Part shown: positions 22,156 through 30,526 of the stretch, piece by piece
How the letters are laid out: the number at the start of each line of letters is the position of its first letter
Numbering within the stretch: position 1 is the stretch's first letter
Origin: Agrobacterium cavarae
GTDB taxonomy: Bacteria > Pseudomonadota > Alphaproteobacteria > Rhizobiales > Rhizobiaceae
Reading direction: 5' to 3'
DNA length: 64,000 nt
Assembly: GCF_004310285.1 (NCBI RefSeq)
Contig: NZ_SISF01000027.1
Span: 124,001-188,000 of the forward strand
Translations under genes and position numbers: made by a program
Notes under the pieces: model-generated
What the model was told of the DNA's origin: nothing
What the model saw: only the letters and a program-made list of their open reading frames with translations
Databases searched by the model: none

Positions 22156-23997
22156 ATGACGACACATACTATTCGCCTGACGGCAGCTCAGGCCATGGTC
22201 CGATGGCTTTCGGTTCAAATGAATGAGGACGGGGAGCGCTTCATTGAAGGCGTATGGGCGATTTTCGGCCACGGTAACGTCGCAGGCATCGGAGAGGCTT
22301 TGCACGGTATCGGAGATAAGCTGCCGACCTGGCGCGGCCAGAATGAACAGACGATGGCGCATGCGGCCATTGCCTATGCCAAGCAGAGGCGCCGTCGCAA
22401 AGCCATGGCTGTCACCTCTTCAATCGGCCCCGGCGCGACCAATATGGTGACAGCTGCTGCTCTCGCGCATGTCAACCGCCTGCCAGTGCTGCTCATTCCA
22501 GGCGATATCTTCGCCAACCGCCGTCCCGATCCCGTCCTTCAGCAGATTGAGGATTTCGACGACGGCACGGTCAGCGCCAATGACTGCTTCCGCCCGGTCA
22601 GCCGTTACTTCGACCGGATCATGCGTCCCGAGCACCTGCTGACCGCTTTGCCGCGAGCCCTGCGCGTTTTGACTGATCCGGCCAATTGCGGCCCAGCCAC
22701 CTTGGCCTTCTGCCAGGATGTTCAATCAGAAGCGTGGGACTGGCCGGTCGCCTTCTTCGAACCCAAGGTTTGGCGCATTCGCCGGCCGGAAGCCGATGCT
22801 GCCGAAGTCGAGGAAGCGATCCGCATGATACGGGAGGCCAAGGCACCCGCGATCATCTCCGGCGGCGGTGTGCTGTACTCCGGAGCCGAACAGGTCCTCG
22901 CCGATTTCGCCCGTAAGCATGACATCGCCTTTGTGGAAACGCAGGCTGGAAAGGGTGCAAACCCGGCAAGAGATGACCTGAACTTCGGTTCTCCAGGGGT
23001 CACCGGTTCAGACTGCGCCAACCGTTTGTGCGGCAAGGCGGATCTCGTCATCGGTGTTGGAACGCGTTTCCAAGATTTCACCACGGGATCGTGGACGCTG
23101 TTCGACAACGACGCCTGCCGCCTTCTCAGCATCAACCTCCACGGCTACGATGCTTCCAAACATGGAGCTGTCGGTGTCGTTGGCGACGCCAAGTCGACCC
23201 TTGAGAGAATATCGCTCGGGCTCGGGGACTATCGCGCCCCGGCCCCGGACAAAGCCAGCCGTCTGGCTTGGCTTGAGACGGTCAAATCCGTGACGGCCGC
23301 CCCCGTGGACGATCAGGCGAACATGCTGCCGAGCGATGCGCAAGTCATCGGCGCGGTACAGCGGGTCGCAACCGACGATACCGTGGCAATGTGCGCCGCC
23401 GGCACCATGCCCGGCGCGCTGCAGGTCCTATGGCAATCCGCCCGCGATGGCTACCATATGGAATATGGCTATAGCTGCATGGGCTATGAAGTGGCTGGCT
23501 CCATGGGAATTCGTTTAGCGGACCGGTCGAAGGAAGTGATCTGCTTTGTCGGCGATGGCAGTTACATGATGGCGAATTCCGAACTCGCCACCGCCGTCAT
23601 GATGCGTGTGCCTTTCACTGTCGTCCTGACGGATAACCGCGGTTACGGCTGCATCAACCGGTTGCAGTTGGAATGCGGTGGCGCCGAGTTCAACAATATG
23701 TACAAGGACTCCAACATCGAGGAGCAGCCGGAAATCGATTTCGTGGCACACGCTGCGTCTATGGGCGCATATGCCGAAAAGGCTGCCAGCATTGCCGACC
23801 TGGAGGCGCGCATCGTCGCCGCTCGGGGGCGCAACAAACCGACGGTCATCGTTATCGACACCGAGGCCGTCAGCGGCACCGGAGCGGGCGGACATTGGTG
23901 GGATGTAGTGGTACCGCAGACGGGCGGGCCGGAACGGCTCCAGGAAGCTCGCGCACATTACAACGCCAATCGCGAGCTTCAGCGCCTGATCAACTGA
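22156..23997 (+). CDS. iolD: 3D-(3,5/4)-trihydroxycyclohexane-1,2-dione hydrolase
   Basis: ThDP-dependent ring-opening enzyme of 613 residues, converting trihydroxycyclohexanedione to 5-deoxy-glucuronate. Visible are the N-terminal TWRGQNEQTMAHAAIAYAKQ (catalytic Glu in NEQ), SSIGPGATNMVTAA, the central domain AIISGGGVLYSGAEQ, and the ThDP-magnesium motif GDGSYMMANSELATA leading to VVLTDNRGYGCINRLQ. Length and motifs match IolD rather than other ThDP synthases. It is 15 bp after iolC with GAGGAGA before the ATG. Confidence 0.95.
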   Translation: MTTHTIRLTAAQAMVRWLSVQMNEDGERFIEGVWAIFGHGNVAGIGEALHGIGDKLPTWRGQNEQTMAHAAIAYAKQRRRRKAMAVTSSIGPGATNMVTAAALAHVNRLPVLLIPGDIFANRRPDPVLQQIEDFDDGTVSANDCFRPVSRYFDRIMRPEHLLTALPRALRVLTDPANCGPATLAFCQDVQSEAWDWPVAFFEPKVWRIRRPEADAAEVEEAIRMIREAKAPAIISGGGVLYSGAEQVLADFARKHDIAFVETQAGKGANPARDDLNFGSPGVTGSDCANRLCGKADLVIGVGTRFQDFTTGSWTLFDNDACRLLSINLHGYDASKHGAVGVVGDAKSTLERISLGLGDYRAPAPDKASRLAWLETVKSVTAAPVDDQANMLPSDAQVIGAVQRVATDDTVAMCAAGTMPGALQVLWQSARDGYHMEYGYSCMGYEVAGSMGIRLADRSKEVICFVGDGSYMMANSELATAVMMRVPFTVVLTDNRGYGCINRLQLECGGAEFNNMYKDSNIEEQPEIDFVAHAASMGAYAEKAASIADLEARIVAARGRNKPTVIVIDTEAVSGTGAGGHWWDVVVPQTGGPERLQEARAHYNANRELQRLIN

Positions 23998-24019
23998 CGC
24001 GACTGGAGGAGATGGGCCC

Positions 24020-24820
24020 ATCGGAGATCTGATTCGCAAGCCCTTTGGCGATCATGGCAAAATTCATGAGATCACCCCGGTGAACGCCGGGTGGCGCTAT
24101 GTCGGATTTTCGCTTTATCGCCTCAGGGCAGGGGAGAGCCCTGCCGAAGCCACCGGGGCGATGGAAGCAGTCCTCATGATGGTGGAGGGAAAGGCAACTT
24201 TTACCGCCGGAGGCAAGGACTGGGGAGAGCTTGGCGAGCGCATGAACGTATTCGAGAAGACGCCTCCCCATTGCCTCTACGTACCGAACGGCGCGCAGTG
24301 GGAAGCGACGGCGACCACCGATTGCACGCTTGCGGTATGCCTGGCTCCGGGCAAAGGCGGCCACGCCGCCCGCCGCATCGGCCCGGATGGCATAAGCCTC
24401 GCCCAGCGGGGTGAGGGATCGAACGCGCGCTACATCAACAATATCGCCATGGAGCCTGAGGATTACTGCGACAGCCTGCTAGTGACGGAAGTGTTCACCC
24501 CCGCCGGCCACTGGTCATCTTATCCCAGCCACCGGCACGACGAGGACGACTTTCCGCGTATTACCTACCTTGAGGAGACTTACTACCACCGCCTCAATCC
24601 GCCGCAGGGCTTCGGTATTCAACGTGTCTACACGGAAGACGGAACTCTTGATGAGACGATGTCAGTTAAGAACCACGACGTGGTCCTTGTTCCCCGCGGT
24701 CACCACCCGTGTGGTGCGGTCCACGGCTACGAGATGTATTATCTCAACGTGATGGCCGGCCCCCGTCGCGCATGGCGCTTCCAAGCCGATCCGGATCATC
24801 AGTGGTTGATGAACCGCTGA
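24020..24820 (+). CDS. iolB: 5-deoxy-glucuronate isomerase, probable AUC start
   Basis: Cupin-fold isomerase converting 5-deoxy-glucuronate to 2-deoxy-5-keto-gluconate. Metal-site residues appear in SYPSHRHDEDD and RGHHPCGAVHGYE. The first canonical start in frame is GTG at 24080, but the IolB N-terminal signature DLIRKPFGDHGKIHEITP is encoded in frame upstream of it. Reading back, GGAGGA at 24005-24010 is followed after 9 nt by ATC at 24020, which would give M-G-D-L-I-R-K and match the usual start of rhizobial IolB. CTG at 24029 and ATT at 24032 are alternatives. The ATG at 24012 is out of frame and stops after six codons. The gene follows iolD by about 22 bp. A sequence error at the start codon is the main alternative. 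Confidence 0.85.
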   Translation: MGDLIRKPFGDHGKIHEITPVNAGWRYVGFSLYRLRAGESPAEATGAMEAVLMMVEGKATFTAGGKDWGELGERMNVFEKTPPHCLYVPNGAQWEATATTDCTLAVCLAPGKGGHAARRIGPDGISLAQRGEGSNARYINNIAMEPEDYCDSLLVTEVFTPAGHWSSYPSHRHDEDDFPRITYLEETYYHRLNPPQGFGIQRVYTEDGTLDETMSVKNHDVVLVPRGHHPCGAVHGYEMYYLNVMAGPRRAWRFQADPDHQWLMNR

Positions 24821-24921
24821 CATCTGGCGTCACTATAAAGCTATCTGAGTAGCGAACCCTTAAACCCTTGACACAGGCGTCCCCGGTTCGATTCTCATCA
24901 AGAGCAGATGACAGGAAGCAA

Positions 24922-26124
24922 TTAGCCGACCGCCGGGATACGATGTCTCACAGGTCGTTCATCAGCAATTTCTTTGATTGATGCCACCCCAAGCAAGCCA
25001 ATGTTGCGGTGAAGTTCATCATGCAAGATTTCGGCCGCTCTCGCCACGCCCGCCATACCACCGACAGTGGCAGCATAAAGGAACGGCCTCCCGACGAAAA
25101 CAAACTGTGCGCCCAAGGCCAGGGCCTTTACGATGTCCGTGCCTCGCCTAATGCCACCATCCAACATGACGGGAACGGCGTCGCCGATACTCGAGACAAT
25201 ATCGGGCAATGCGGTCATTGGAGCTATTGCTCCGTCGAGTTGACGTCCGCCGTGGTTCGAAACGATGATACCATCGACACCGCTATTTACTGCGATCTTG
25301 GCGTCGTCGGAGTGAAGAATACCTTTGATAACGAGGTTGCCGGTCCACCTTTCACGAATTCTAGCGACGTGGCTCCAGTCTAGGTGATCCTTCTTTCCGA
25401 AATCGCGCATCACGTTCGAGGCGATGATAGGAGCGCCGCGTGTGGCAAAGGAGTTCTCAAAATGCGGTATACCGTGATTGATGATTGTCCGCATGAAGGT
25501 TCTGACCGTCCACCTAGGGTGACTGAGCCCTTGCCAGGCGAGACGTAAGCTGGGGCGCAACGGGGTCGAGAAGCCCGCTCGCACGTTGTTTTCGCGGTTC
25601 GCCAGCACTGCCGTATCGACTGTGAGAACCAATGTCTTGAAGCCCGCTTTCGCGACGCGGTCGATGAGAGCATCGATTTTCTCAGGCTCACCCGGCAAAT
25701 AGGCCTGAAACCAGGAGCGGGGCGCGACCGTGGCAACGTCCTCAAGCCGGATCAACGATGACCCGCTCATGATCATCGGGATGCCCGATGCCTGCGCCGC
25801 CTCGGCTAGGACGAGATCACCACGGTAGGCCATCAGGGCGCTGATGCCCATCGGCGCGATACCGAAAGGCGCTCTCCACTCTTCCCCAAGCAGGTTAGCC
25901 ACCGTGGTACGGGCAGAGACGTTTCTTAGAACGCGCGGCACAAAGCTTATCGCCTCGAATGCCTCCTCATTCATCCGACGTGAAGCGTTCGTTTCACTTC
26001 CGCCCGCGATATAGCCGAACAAAGGCGCGGGGAGGTGGCGCTTCGCAAGCGCTTCAAAATCATGAAGCGATAGGACGCTGTCCAAACGGCTTGCAAATTT
26101 TGTCGCGAAGATGGGGAATGTCAT
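24922..26124 (-). CDS. FMN-dependent alpha-hydroxy-acid oxidase/dehydrogenase (LldD-like)
   Basis: 400-residue TIM-barrel flavoenzyme oxidising L-2-hydroxy acids to 2-oxo acids. Motifs: YIAGGSETNASRRMNEEAF near the N-terminus, FGIAPMGISALMAY, the active-site IVSNHGGRQLDGA (catalytic His and Arg) and FMN-phosphate loop GGIRRGTDIVKALALGA. Such enzymes include lactate dehydrogenase LldD, glycolate oxidase and mandelate dehydrogenase; the substrate is not deducible. The ATG at 26124 is chosen; a GTG at 26169 would add 15 residues and would lie only 15 bp past the terminator of the tct operon. It is downstream of tctA on the same strand and may share its transcript by read-through. Confidence 0.85.
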   Translation of the reverse strand: MTFPIFATKFASRLDSVLSLHDFEALAKRHLPAPLFGYIAGGSETNASRRMNEEAFEAISFVPRVLRNVSARTTVANLLGEEWRAPFGIAPMGISALMAYRGDLVLAEAAQASGIPMIMSGSSLIRLEDVATVAPRSWFQAYLPGEPEKIDALIDRVAKAGFKTLVLTVDTAVLANRENNVRAGFSTPLRPSLRLAWQGLSHPRWTVRTFMRTIINHGIPHFENSFATRGAPIIASNVMRDFGKKDHLDWSHVARIRERWTGNLVIKGILHSDDAKIAVNSGVDGIIVSNHGGRQLDGAIAPMTALPDIVSSIGDAVPVMLDGGIRRGTDIVKALALGAQFVFVGRPFLYAATVGGMAGVARAAEILHDELHRNIGLLGVASIKEIADERPVRHRIPAVG

Positions 26125-26183
26125 CTGCCATATCCAAGCTATTAACGGACCAAGAGGCGCCCGGAACACTGCCGAAAGGATAA

Positions 26184-26201
26184 GGGCGCCCCGTGGCGCC
26201 C
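26184..26201 (-). terminator. probable terminator downstream of tctA
   Basis: On the minus strand GGGCGCC, ACGG loop, GGCGCCC, followed by TTATCCTTTC. A 7-bp GC stem with a moderately T-rich tail just after the tctA stop. It would end or attenuate the tct transcript before the LldD-like gene. Confidence 0.55.
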
Positions 26202-26206
26202 AAGTT

Positions 26207-27715
26207 TTAGTCTTCGCTCGCCTCGAAAGCAGCTTTCCTGTTTTTGCGGATGGTCGGCAAAATCAAAGTCAGCAACATGAGCGCCGTCAGCGCCAGAAGT
26301 CCCGCGCTTATCGGTCGCTCGAAAAACACCAGCCAGTCGCCCTGCGAAAGCAGCATCGCGCGTCGCAGGTTCGTCTCCAGCAGTGGACCGAGAACAAACC
26401 CGAGAAGGAGCGGGCCTGGTTCACATTTCGCCTTACGCAGAACGTAACCCAGAACACCAAACAGGATGACCAGAGCGACATCGAAACCACGGTTGCTGAC
26501 GCTGTAGACACCTACGCAGCAGAACAACAGGATGGCCGGGTACATGATGCGGTAAGGGATTTGCAGCAACTTCACCCAGAGCCCGATCAAAGGAAGGTTG
26601 ATGACGAGAAGCATCGCGTTACCAATCCACATCGACGCCACCAATCCCCAGAACAGGCCGGGCTGGTTCTGGATGACGGAAGGTCCGGGCGTGATGCCGT
26701 GGATCGTCATTGCACCAAGCATCATGGCCATGATGGAGTTGGACGGAATGCCGAGGGTCAGAAGAGGAATGAAAGAGGACTGCGCCCCGGCATTGTTTGC
26801 GGCTTCGGGCCCAGCCACACCGGCGATAGCGCCATGACCGAACTTTTCCGGTGTCTTGGACATGCGCTTTTCAACCGAATAGGCACTGAATGCACTGAGC
26901 GTTGCACCGCCGCCTGGCAACACGCCCAGGATAGTGCCTACACCTGTACCGCGAAGCACGGCGCCCCAGCTTTCCTTGAATTCTTCACGCGTCGGCCATA
27001 AGCGACCGATCTTGCTTTGCAGAACGCCGCGGACCTCCTTCGACTCGAGATTGGTTGCGATCTCCGCAATACCGAAGAGACCAACAGCGATGACGACAAA
27101 TTCGATGCCGTCATAAAGATCCGTTGATCCAAAGGTCATGCGGGCCGAACCGCTGTTGACGTCGATGCCAACCATGCCGAGCACAAGGCCAAGGCAGACC
27201 ATGCCAATCGCCTTGACGACAGAGCCATGCGCGAGAATGGTCGCCGCAAGCAGACCGAAGATACACAGTGCGACATATTCCGCAGGCCCGAAGGACAAGG
27301 CGAAAGACGAAAGCGTTGGCCCGGCGACGGCGAGGGCAATCGTTGAGACTGTTCCAGCAAAGAACGAACCTAACGCAGCAATTGCCAGTGCCGCACCGGC
27401 CCGACCTTTTCGAGCCATCTGGTATCCGTCGATCGCCGTGACGACTGCCGAAGCCTCACCAGGAAGGTTCACAAGGATCGCCGTTGTGGAGCCACCATAT
27501 TGCGCGCCATAGAAAATGCCGGCCAGCATGATCAGCGCGCCAAGTGGCGGCAGGAAGAATGTGACGGGTAAGAGAATTGCAACGGTTGCGGTCGGGCCAA
27601 TGCCAGGCAAAACGCCGATCAAGGTGCCAAGAAGCGCCCCGATAAAGCAAAACATCAAATTCGTCGGTGTCAATGCTTCGGAGAAGCCAAGCATCAAGAC
27701 GTCGAGAAATGCCAT
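26207..27715 (-). CDS. tctA: tripartite tricarboxylate transporter, large membrane subunit
   Basis: 502-residue polytopic membrane protein with about 11-12 helices. The repeated TctA motif is present as GTLIGVLPGIGPTATVA near the N-terminus and GTILGVLPGGGATLSAF near mid-protein. GAQSSFIPLLTLGIPSNSIMA is the conserved second-half loop. With TctB and the TctC SBP it forms a secondary, ion-gradient-driven importer for carboxylates. It lies 30 bp after tctB. Substrate is set by TctC; the neighbouring hydroxy-acid oxidase suggests a hydroxycarboxylate. Confidence 0.93.
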   Translation of the reverse strand: MAFLDVLMLGFSEALTPTNLMFCFIGALLGTLIGVLPGIGPTATVAILLPVTFFLPPLGALIMLAGIFYGAQYGGSTTAILVNLPGEASAVVTAIDGYQMARKGRAGAALAIAALGSFFAGTVSTIALAVAGPTLSSFALSFGPAEYVALCIFGLLAATILAHGSVVKAIGMVCLGLVLGMVGIDVNSGSARMTFGSTDLYDGIEFVVIAVGLFGIAEIATNLESKEVRGVLQSKIGRLWPTREEFKESWGAVLRGTGVGTILGVLPGGGATLSAFSAYSVEKRMSKTPEKFGHGAIAGVAGPEAANNAGAQSSFIPLLTLGIPSNSIMAMMLGAMTIHGITPGPSVIQNQPGLFWGLVASMWIGNAMLLVINLPLIGLWVKLLQIPYRIMYPAILLFCCVGVYSVSNRGFDVALVILFGVLGYVLRKAKCEPGPLLLGFVLGPLLETNLRRAMLLSQGDWLVFFERPISAGLLALTALMLLTLILPTIRKNRKAAFEASED

Positions 27716-27745
27716 CGAAGTAATCCGATCAGGTCAGGATGGCGA

Positions 27746-28207
27746 TCACAGAGGCCAAATGGGCATCTGGACGCCGAGTCCGTAGATAAAGAGAAGCGCG
27801 CCGAGCGTGGTCAGGACCGCGGTGGAGATGAAGATTTCTCGCCACCTCGATTCCGGATCAGCAAGACTTCCAACGACAAGAAGCCAGGTTGTCGCAATAA
27901 CGAAGCCAAGGCTTTCTGCGGCGAAAGCAAATCCCGCGATACCAACCACGAGGATGATCAGCGGCTTGGGATTGACGGCATCAAGGGCTTCGTGGGGCTT
28001 GGTCAGAGCCTTGATCAGCACAACGGCCCCGATCAAAGCAATGATGACGCAAAGCGACCTTGGCAAGAAGCCCGGCCCCATCATCGCCGGCGTGCCGAAT
28101 GACAGGTCACGCCCGGCCCAAAGGCCGAGCGCTCCCAGAAAGATCATGACACAACCAGCAAGAATATCAGGAAAGTCCCGGCCCTTGGTTGCAGACTTTA
28201 TGCTCAT
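27746..28207 (-). CDS. tctB: tripartite tricarboxylate transporter, small membrane subunit
   Basis: 153-residue membrane protein with four hydrophobic segments (GCVMIFLGALGLWAG, SLCVIIALIGAVVLIKAL, PLIILVVGIAGFAFA, STAVLTTLGALLFIYGLG). The ATG at 28207 overlaps the tctC stop in an ATGA arrangement; a GTG at 28219 would lie inside tctC without an RBS advantage. Typical TctB size. Confidence 0.88.
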   Translation of the reverse strand: MSIKSATKGRDFPDILAGCVMIFLGALGLWAGRDLSFGTPAMMGPGFLPRSLCVIIALIGAVVLIKALTKPHEALDAVNPKPLIILVVGIAGFAFAAESLGFVIATTWLLVVGSLADPESRWREIFISTAVLTTLGALLFIYGLGVQMPIWPL

Positions 28208-29172
28208 TGCTGCACCCACGGTGTCTTGTTCCAGATTTCCTGGAAGCGAGCGAGGCGGTTGGGCATCTCCTTCTCCCAGTCGGGACCACTGAGATACGCC
28301 AATGGCAACGCCATTTGCTTGGCCTGCTTCTGGAAGTCGGGGTTGTCGAGCGTCGCCTTGACGGCTGCTGCAAAGCGATCGGCAATCTCGGCAGGCACTT
28401 CGCGGGGTGCGGCAATACCGCGCTCCGAAGTCATTTCCACGTTGAAGCCAGACTCGATGGCAGTGGGTACATCTGGGAGCTGCGGCGACCGCTCTTTGCC
28501 AAACGTGTTGATCATTCTGAGACCCGATGTGTCGTTGCCGGCAAATTCACTCACGTTGAGGCCGCCGCCGTTTACCTGAGAGCCGAGGATCGCTGTGCGC
28601 GTTTCGCCCGCGCCATTGAACGGAATGTGTGTGATCGTGGTACCGGACTCGGCGCCGAGAATGATGATCGCCAGATGGTCATCAGTGCCGATACCCGAGG
28701 AACCAAAGGATACGGCACCGGGCTTTGCCTTCGCAGCGGCCACGAAATCAGCAAGCGTTTTGATTTCGGAGTTCGCGGGCACAACGATTGCGGCTGGATC
28801 GTCAACGATGCGTGCCACCGGCTTTATCGTCTTCGGATCGTATCCGAGCTTCCTCTGCACCTGCATGGAGAGAAAGCCAGGCGTATTGATGAAAGAGAAG
28901 GTGTATCCGTCAGGCTTTGCCTTTGCCAGCGCCGTGTAGGCGATTTCACCGGAGGCGCCTGGGCGGTTTTCGATCACGATGTCGGCGCCGAGTTCCTTTT
29001 CGAGAAAGGGCTGCATTGCGCGTGCCATGACATCGGTGCTGCCACCAGGTGCAAAAGCAACGATCATCTGGATCGGACGATCCTTGGGCCACTCGGCATG
29101 AGCAAATTGGGCGGATGCGGTGAGAGCCGCGACCGCGAGTGAGAGAGCGAAAACGTTTCTTTTCAAATCCAA
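28204..29172 (-). CDS. tctC: tripartite tricarboxylate transporter, periplasmic binding protein
   Basis: Periplasmic receptor of 322 residues. Signal peptide: MDLKRNVFALSLAVAALTASAQFAHA in outline, cleaved after AHA about 26. Bug/TctC features are WPKDRPIQMIVAFAPGGSTDVMAR, IVIENRPGASGEIAY, GTDDHLAIIILG and the C-terminal WNKTPWVQQ. It binds a carboxylate and delivers it to TctAB. First gene of its operon, with GGAGGATTGGATTTG before the ATG. Confidence 0.92.
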   Translation of the reverse strand: MDLKRNVFALSLAVAALTASAQFAHAEWPKDRPIQMIVAFAPGGSTDVMARAMQPFLEKELGADIVIENRPGASGEIAYTALAKAKPDGYTFSFINTPGFLSMQVQRKLGYDPKTIKPVARIVDDPAAIVVPANSEIKTLADFVAAAKAKPGAVSFGSSGIGTDDHLAIIILGAESGTTITHIPFNGAGETRTAILGSQVNGGGLNVSEFAGNDTSGLRMINTFGKERSPQLPDVPTAIESGFNVEMTSERGIAAPREVPAEIADRFAAAVKATLDNPDFQKQAKQMALPLAYLSGPDWEKEMPNRLARFQEIWNKTPWVQQ

Positions 29173-29389
29173 TCCTCCTTTGGATGGTGGCCGTCAACTG
29201 GTGCAAAGACGTAACTGCCAGAGCAGACGCCTGGCGACCGGTAGAGTGCTGCTATAGTAATTGTGAACGAAGAAATGGCGCCGTGCGCGTAAGCACGTCA
29301 TCCGACGCAGAGATGTGTTGTGAGTTTTTCAGTCGCTCGCGCGTTGATCAGCTAAGCTGTGCGCGCATCATGGTTTGGGTGAAATGATC

Positions 29390-30400
29390 TCAGGTGCCTT
29401 GGGCAGTTGCGACAGGCTCAAAAAACACGTCCTGCCATTTGGTCAATTTCGACTTCAGCAGGCCTGCTTCAAACATGAAGTCTGCGAAGACCATCACACC
29501 TTTGGGCTGAACGCCCCACTCGTCTTTGACGGTCTCCAGCATTTTCTCGATTTGGTCGGCATTGAGAGACGATTTCTCCGAGGCTAAAAAGATTTCAGCC
29601 GCTTCTTTTGGATTGTCGCGAATGAAGTTATCGGCCTCCTCGATCGCTGCGACGACAGCGAGCGATGCGTCCTTACGATCTTCGATAAACTTGCCCGTCG
29701 TTGCCAGCAATCCGCTTGTGACCTGCTGTCCCAGATAGTCTGAAAAGTTGAAAAGCTTGTGGACCTTTGGGTCCGTCTCTAGGACATCGCTGTAGGGATG
29801 GGGCGCAACATAGGCGCTGATGGTACCCCCTGCGAGAAGGCCACTTGTGGCGTCGGGATGTGGCAGTTGCACCATCATCGTGTCGAAGTGCTTTGCGTCG
29901 CCGAAGGCTTTCTTTGCGGCCATTCGCACCAGCAAACCCTGTTGGCGGGTCGTCGATGTGACGGCAATCCGATCATTGGATCCTAGATCCTTGAGATCCT
30001 TGATCTCCGCCTTGTTGGTGTAGAAACCATTGTCGCCTGCGACCAGCGCCGCAAGTCCGCGAATCTTGATCGAGTTCTTCGTCTTTTCCGCAGCGATCAG
30101 CATGCCGGGAAGGCCATAGGCGCCGATGTCGACCGTACCGCTGATCAAAGCGTCGTTGATGGCGGGCGCGCCGCTGATCTTTTTGATTTCAACGGTCGTG
30201 TTGATGCCTTTTGCGGCGAGTTGCTTGGAGAAGAAGCCCTTCTGCTCCGCGACGACAACGGGCAGATAAGCATAGCCATATTGGATAGCGATCGAGATCG
30301 GCTTTTCTTCTGCGGCTCTAGAAACGGTGGGCGAAACTGTCAAAATCGACAGTGCGGCAATCGCGGCAAGGGCGGCGCGCCGGCGAAGTTTCTGTTGCAT
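29390..30400 (-). CDS. ABC transporter substrate-binding protein (NMT1/TauA type), no adjacent transporter
   Basis: Periplasmic SBP of 336 residues. The ATG at 30400 follows GGGAGGAAGT; the frame extending to 30451 lacks an RBS and crosses the operator. Signal peptide: RRRAALAAIAALSILTVSPTVSRA, cleavage about 30. It shares landmark segments with the SBP at 33391: SGAPAINDALISGTVDIGAYG versus its counterpart, MMVQLPHPDAT, and W-[QR]-D-x-FFEPV near the C-terminus. No permease or ATPase accompanies it, so it probably uses the transporter at 34404-36108. An IclR-type site lies directly upstream. Expression is thus likely co-regulated with the + strand catabolic genes. Confidence 0.85.
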   Translation of the reverse strand: MQQKLRRRAALAAIAALSILTVSPTVSRAAEEKPISIAIQYGYAYLPVVVAEQKGFFSKQLAAKGINTTVEIKKISGAPAINDALISGTVDIGAYGLPGMLIAAEKTKNSIKIRGLAALVAGDNGFYTNKAEIKDLKDLGSNDRIAVTSTTRQQGLLVRMAAKKAFGDAKHFDTMMVQLPHPDATSGLLAGGTISAYVAPHPYSDVLETDPKVHKLFNFSDYLGQQVTSGLLATTGKFIEDRKDASLAVVAAIEEADNFIRDNPKEAAEIFLASEKSSLNADQIEKMLETVKDEWGVQPKGVMVFADFMFEAGLLKSKLTKWQDVFFEPVATAQGT

Positions 30401-30420
30401 ACTTCCTCCCGAAGTGCTTT

Positions 30421-30439
30421 TTGAAACGGCGTTGCAAAA
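30421..30439. promoter_or_regulatory. IclR-type operator, divergent promoter
   Basis: TTGAAACGGCGTTGCAAAA, the reverse complement of the second site upstream of the SBP at 33391 over 19 bp. Core inverted repeat TGAAACG-G-CGTTGCA at 30422-30436. It lies between the SBP (-) and amidohydrolase (+) starts, about 20 bp before the SBP start. Confidence 0.7.
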
Positions 30440-30526
30440 TAATGATGTCATCTCGGCTGCGCTGTCAACCGCTTTTGTGAAGATCGTTGTTTATTGCTGC
30501 CGTCGCTGAGGAGTCGAGGAGGATCG

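Noticed and set aside
24885..24894. GGTTCGATTC resembling a tRNA T-loop
   Set aside because: The flanking bases do not form a T-stem and no acceptor or anticodon arm is present.
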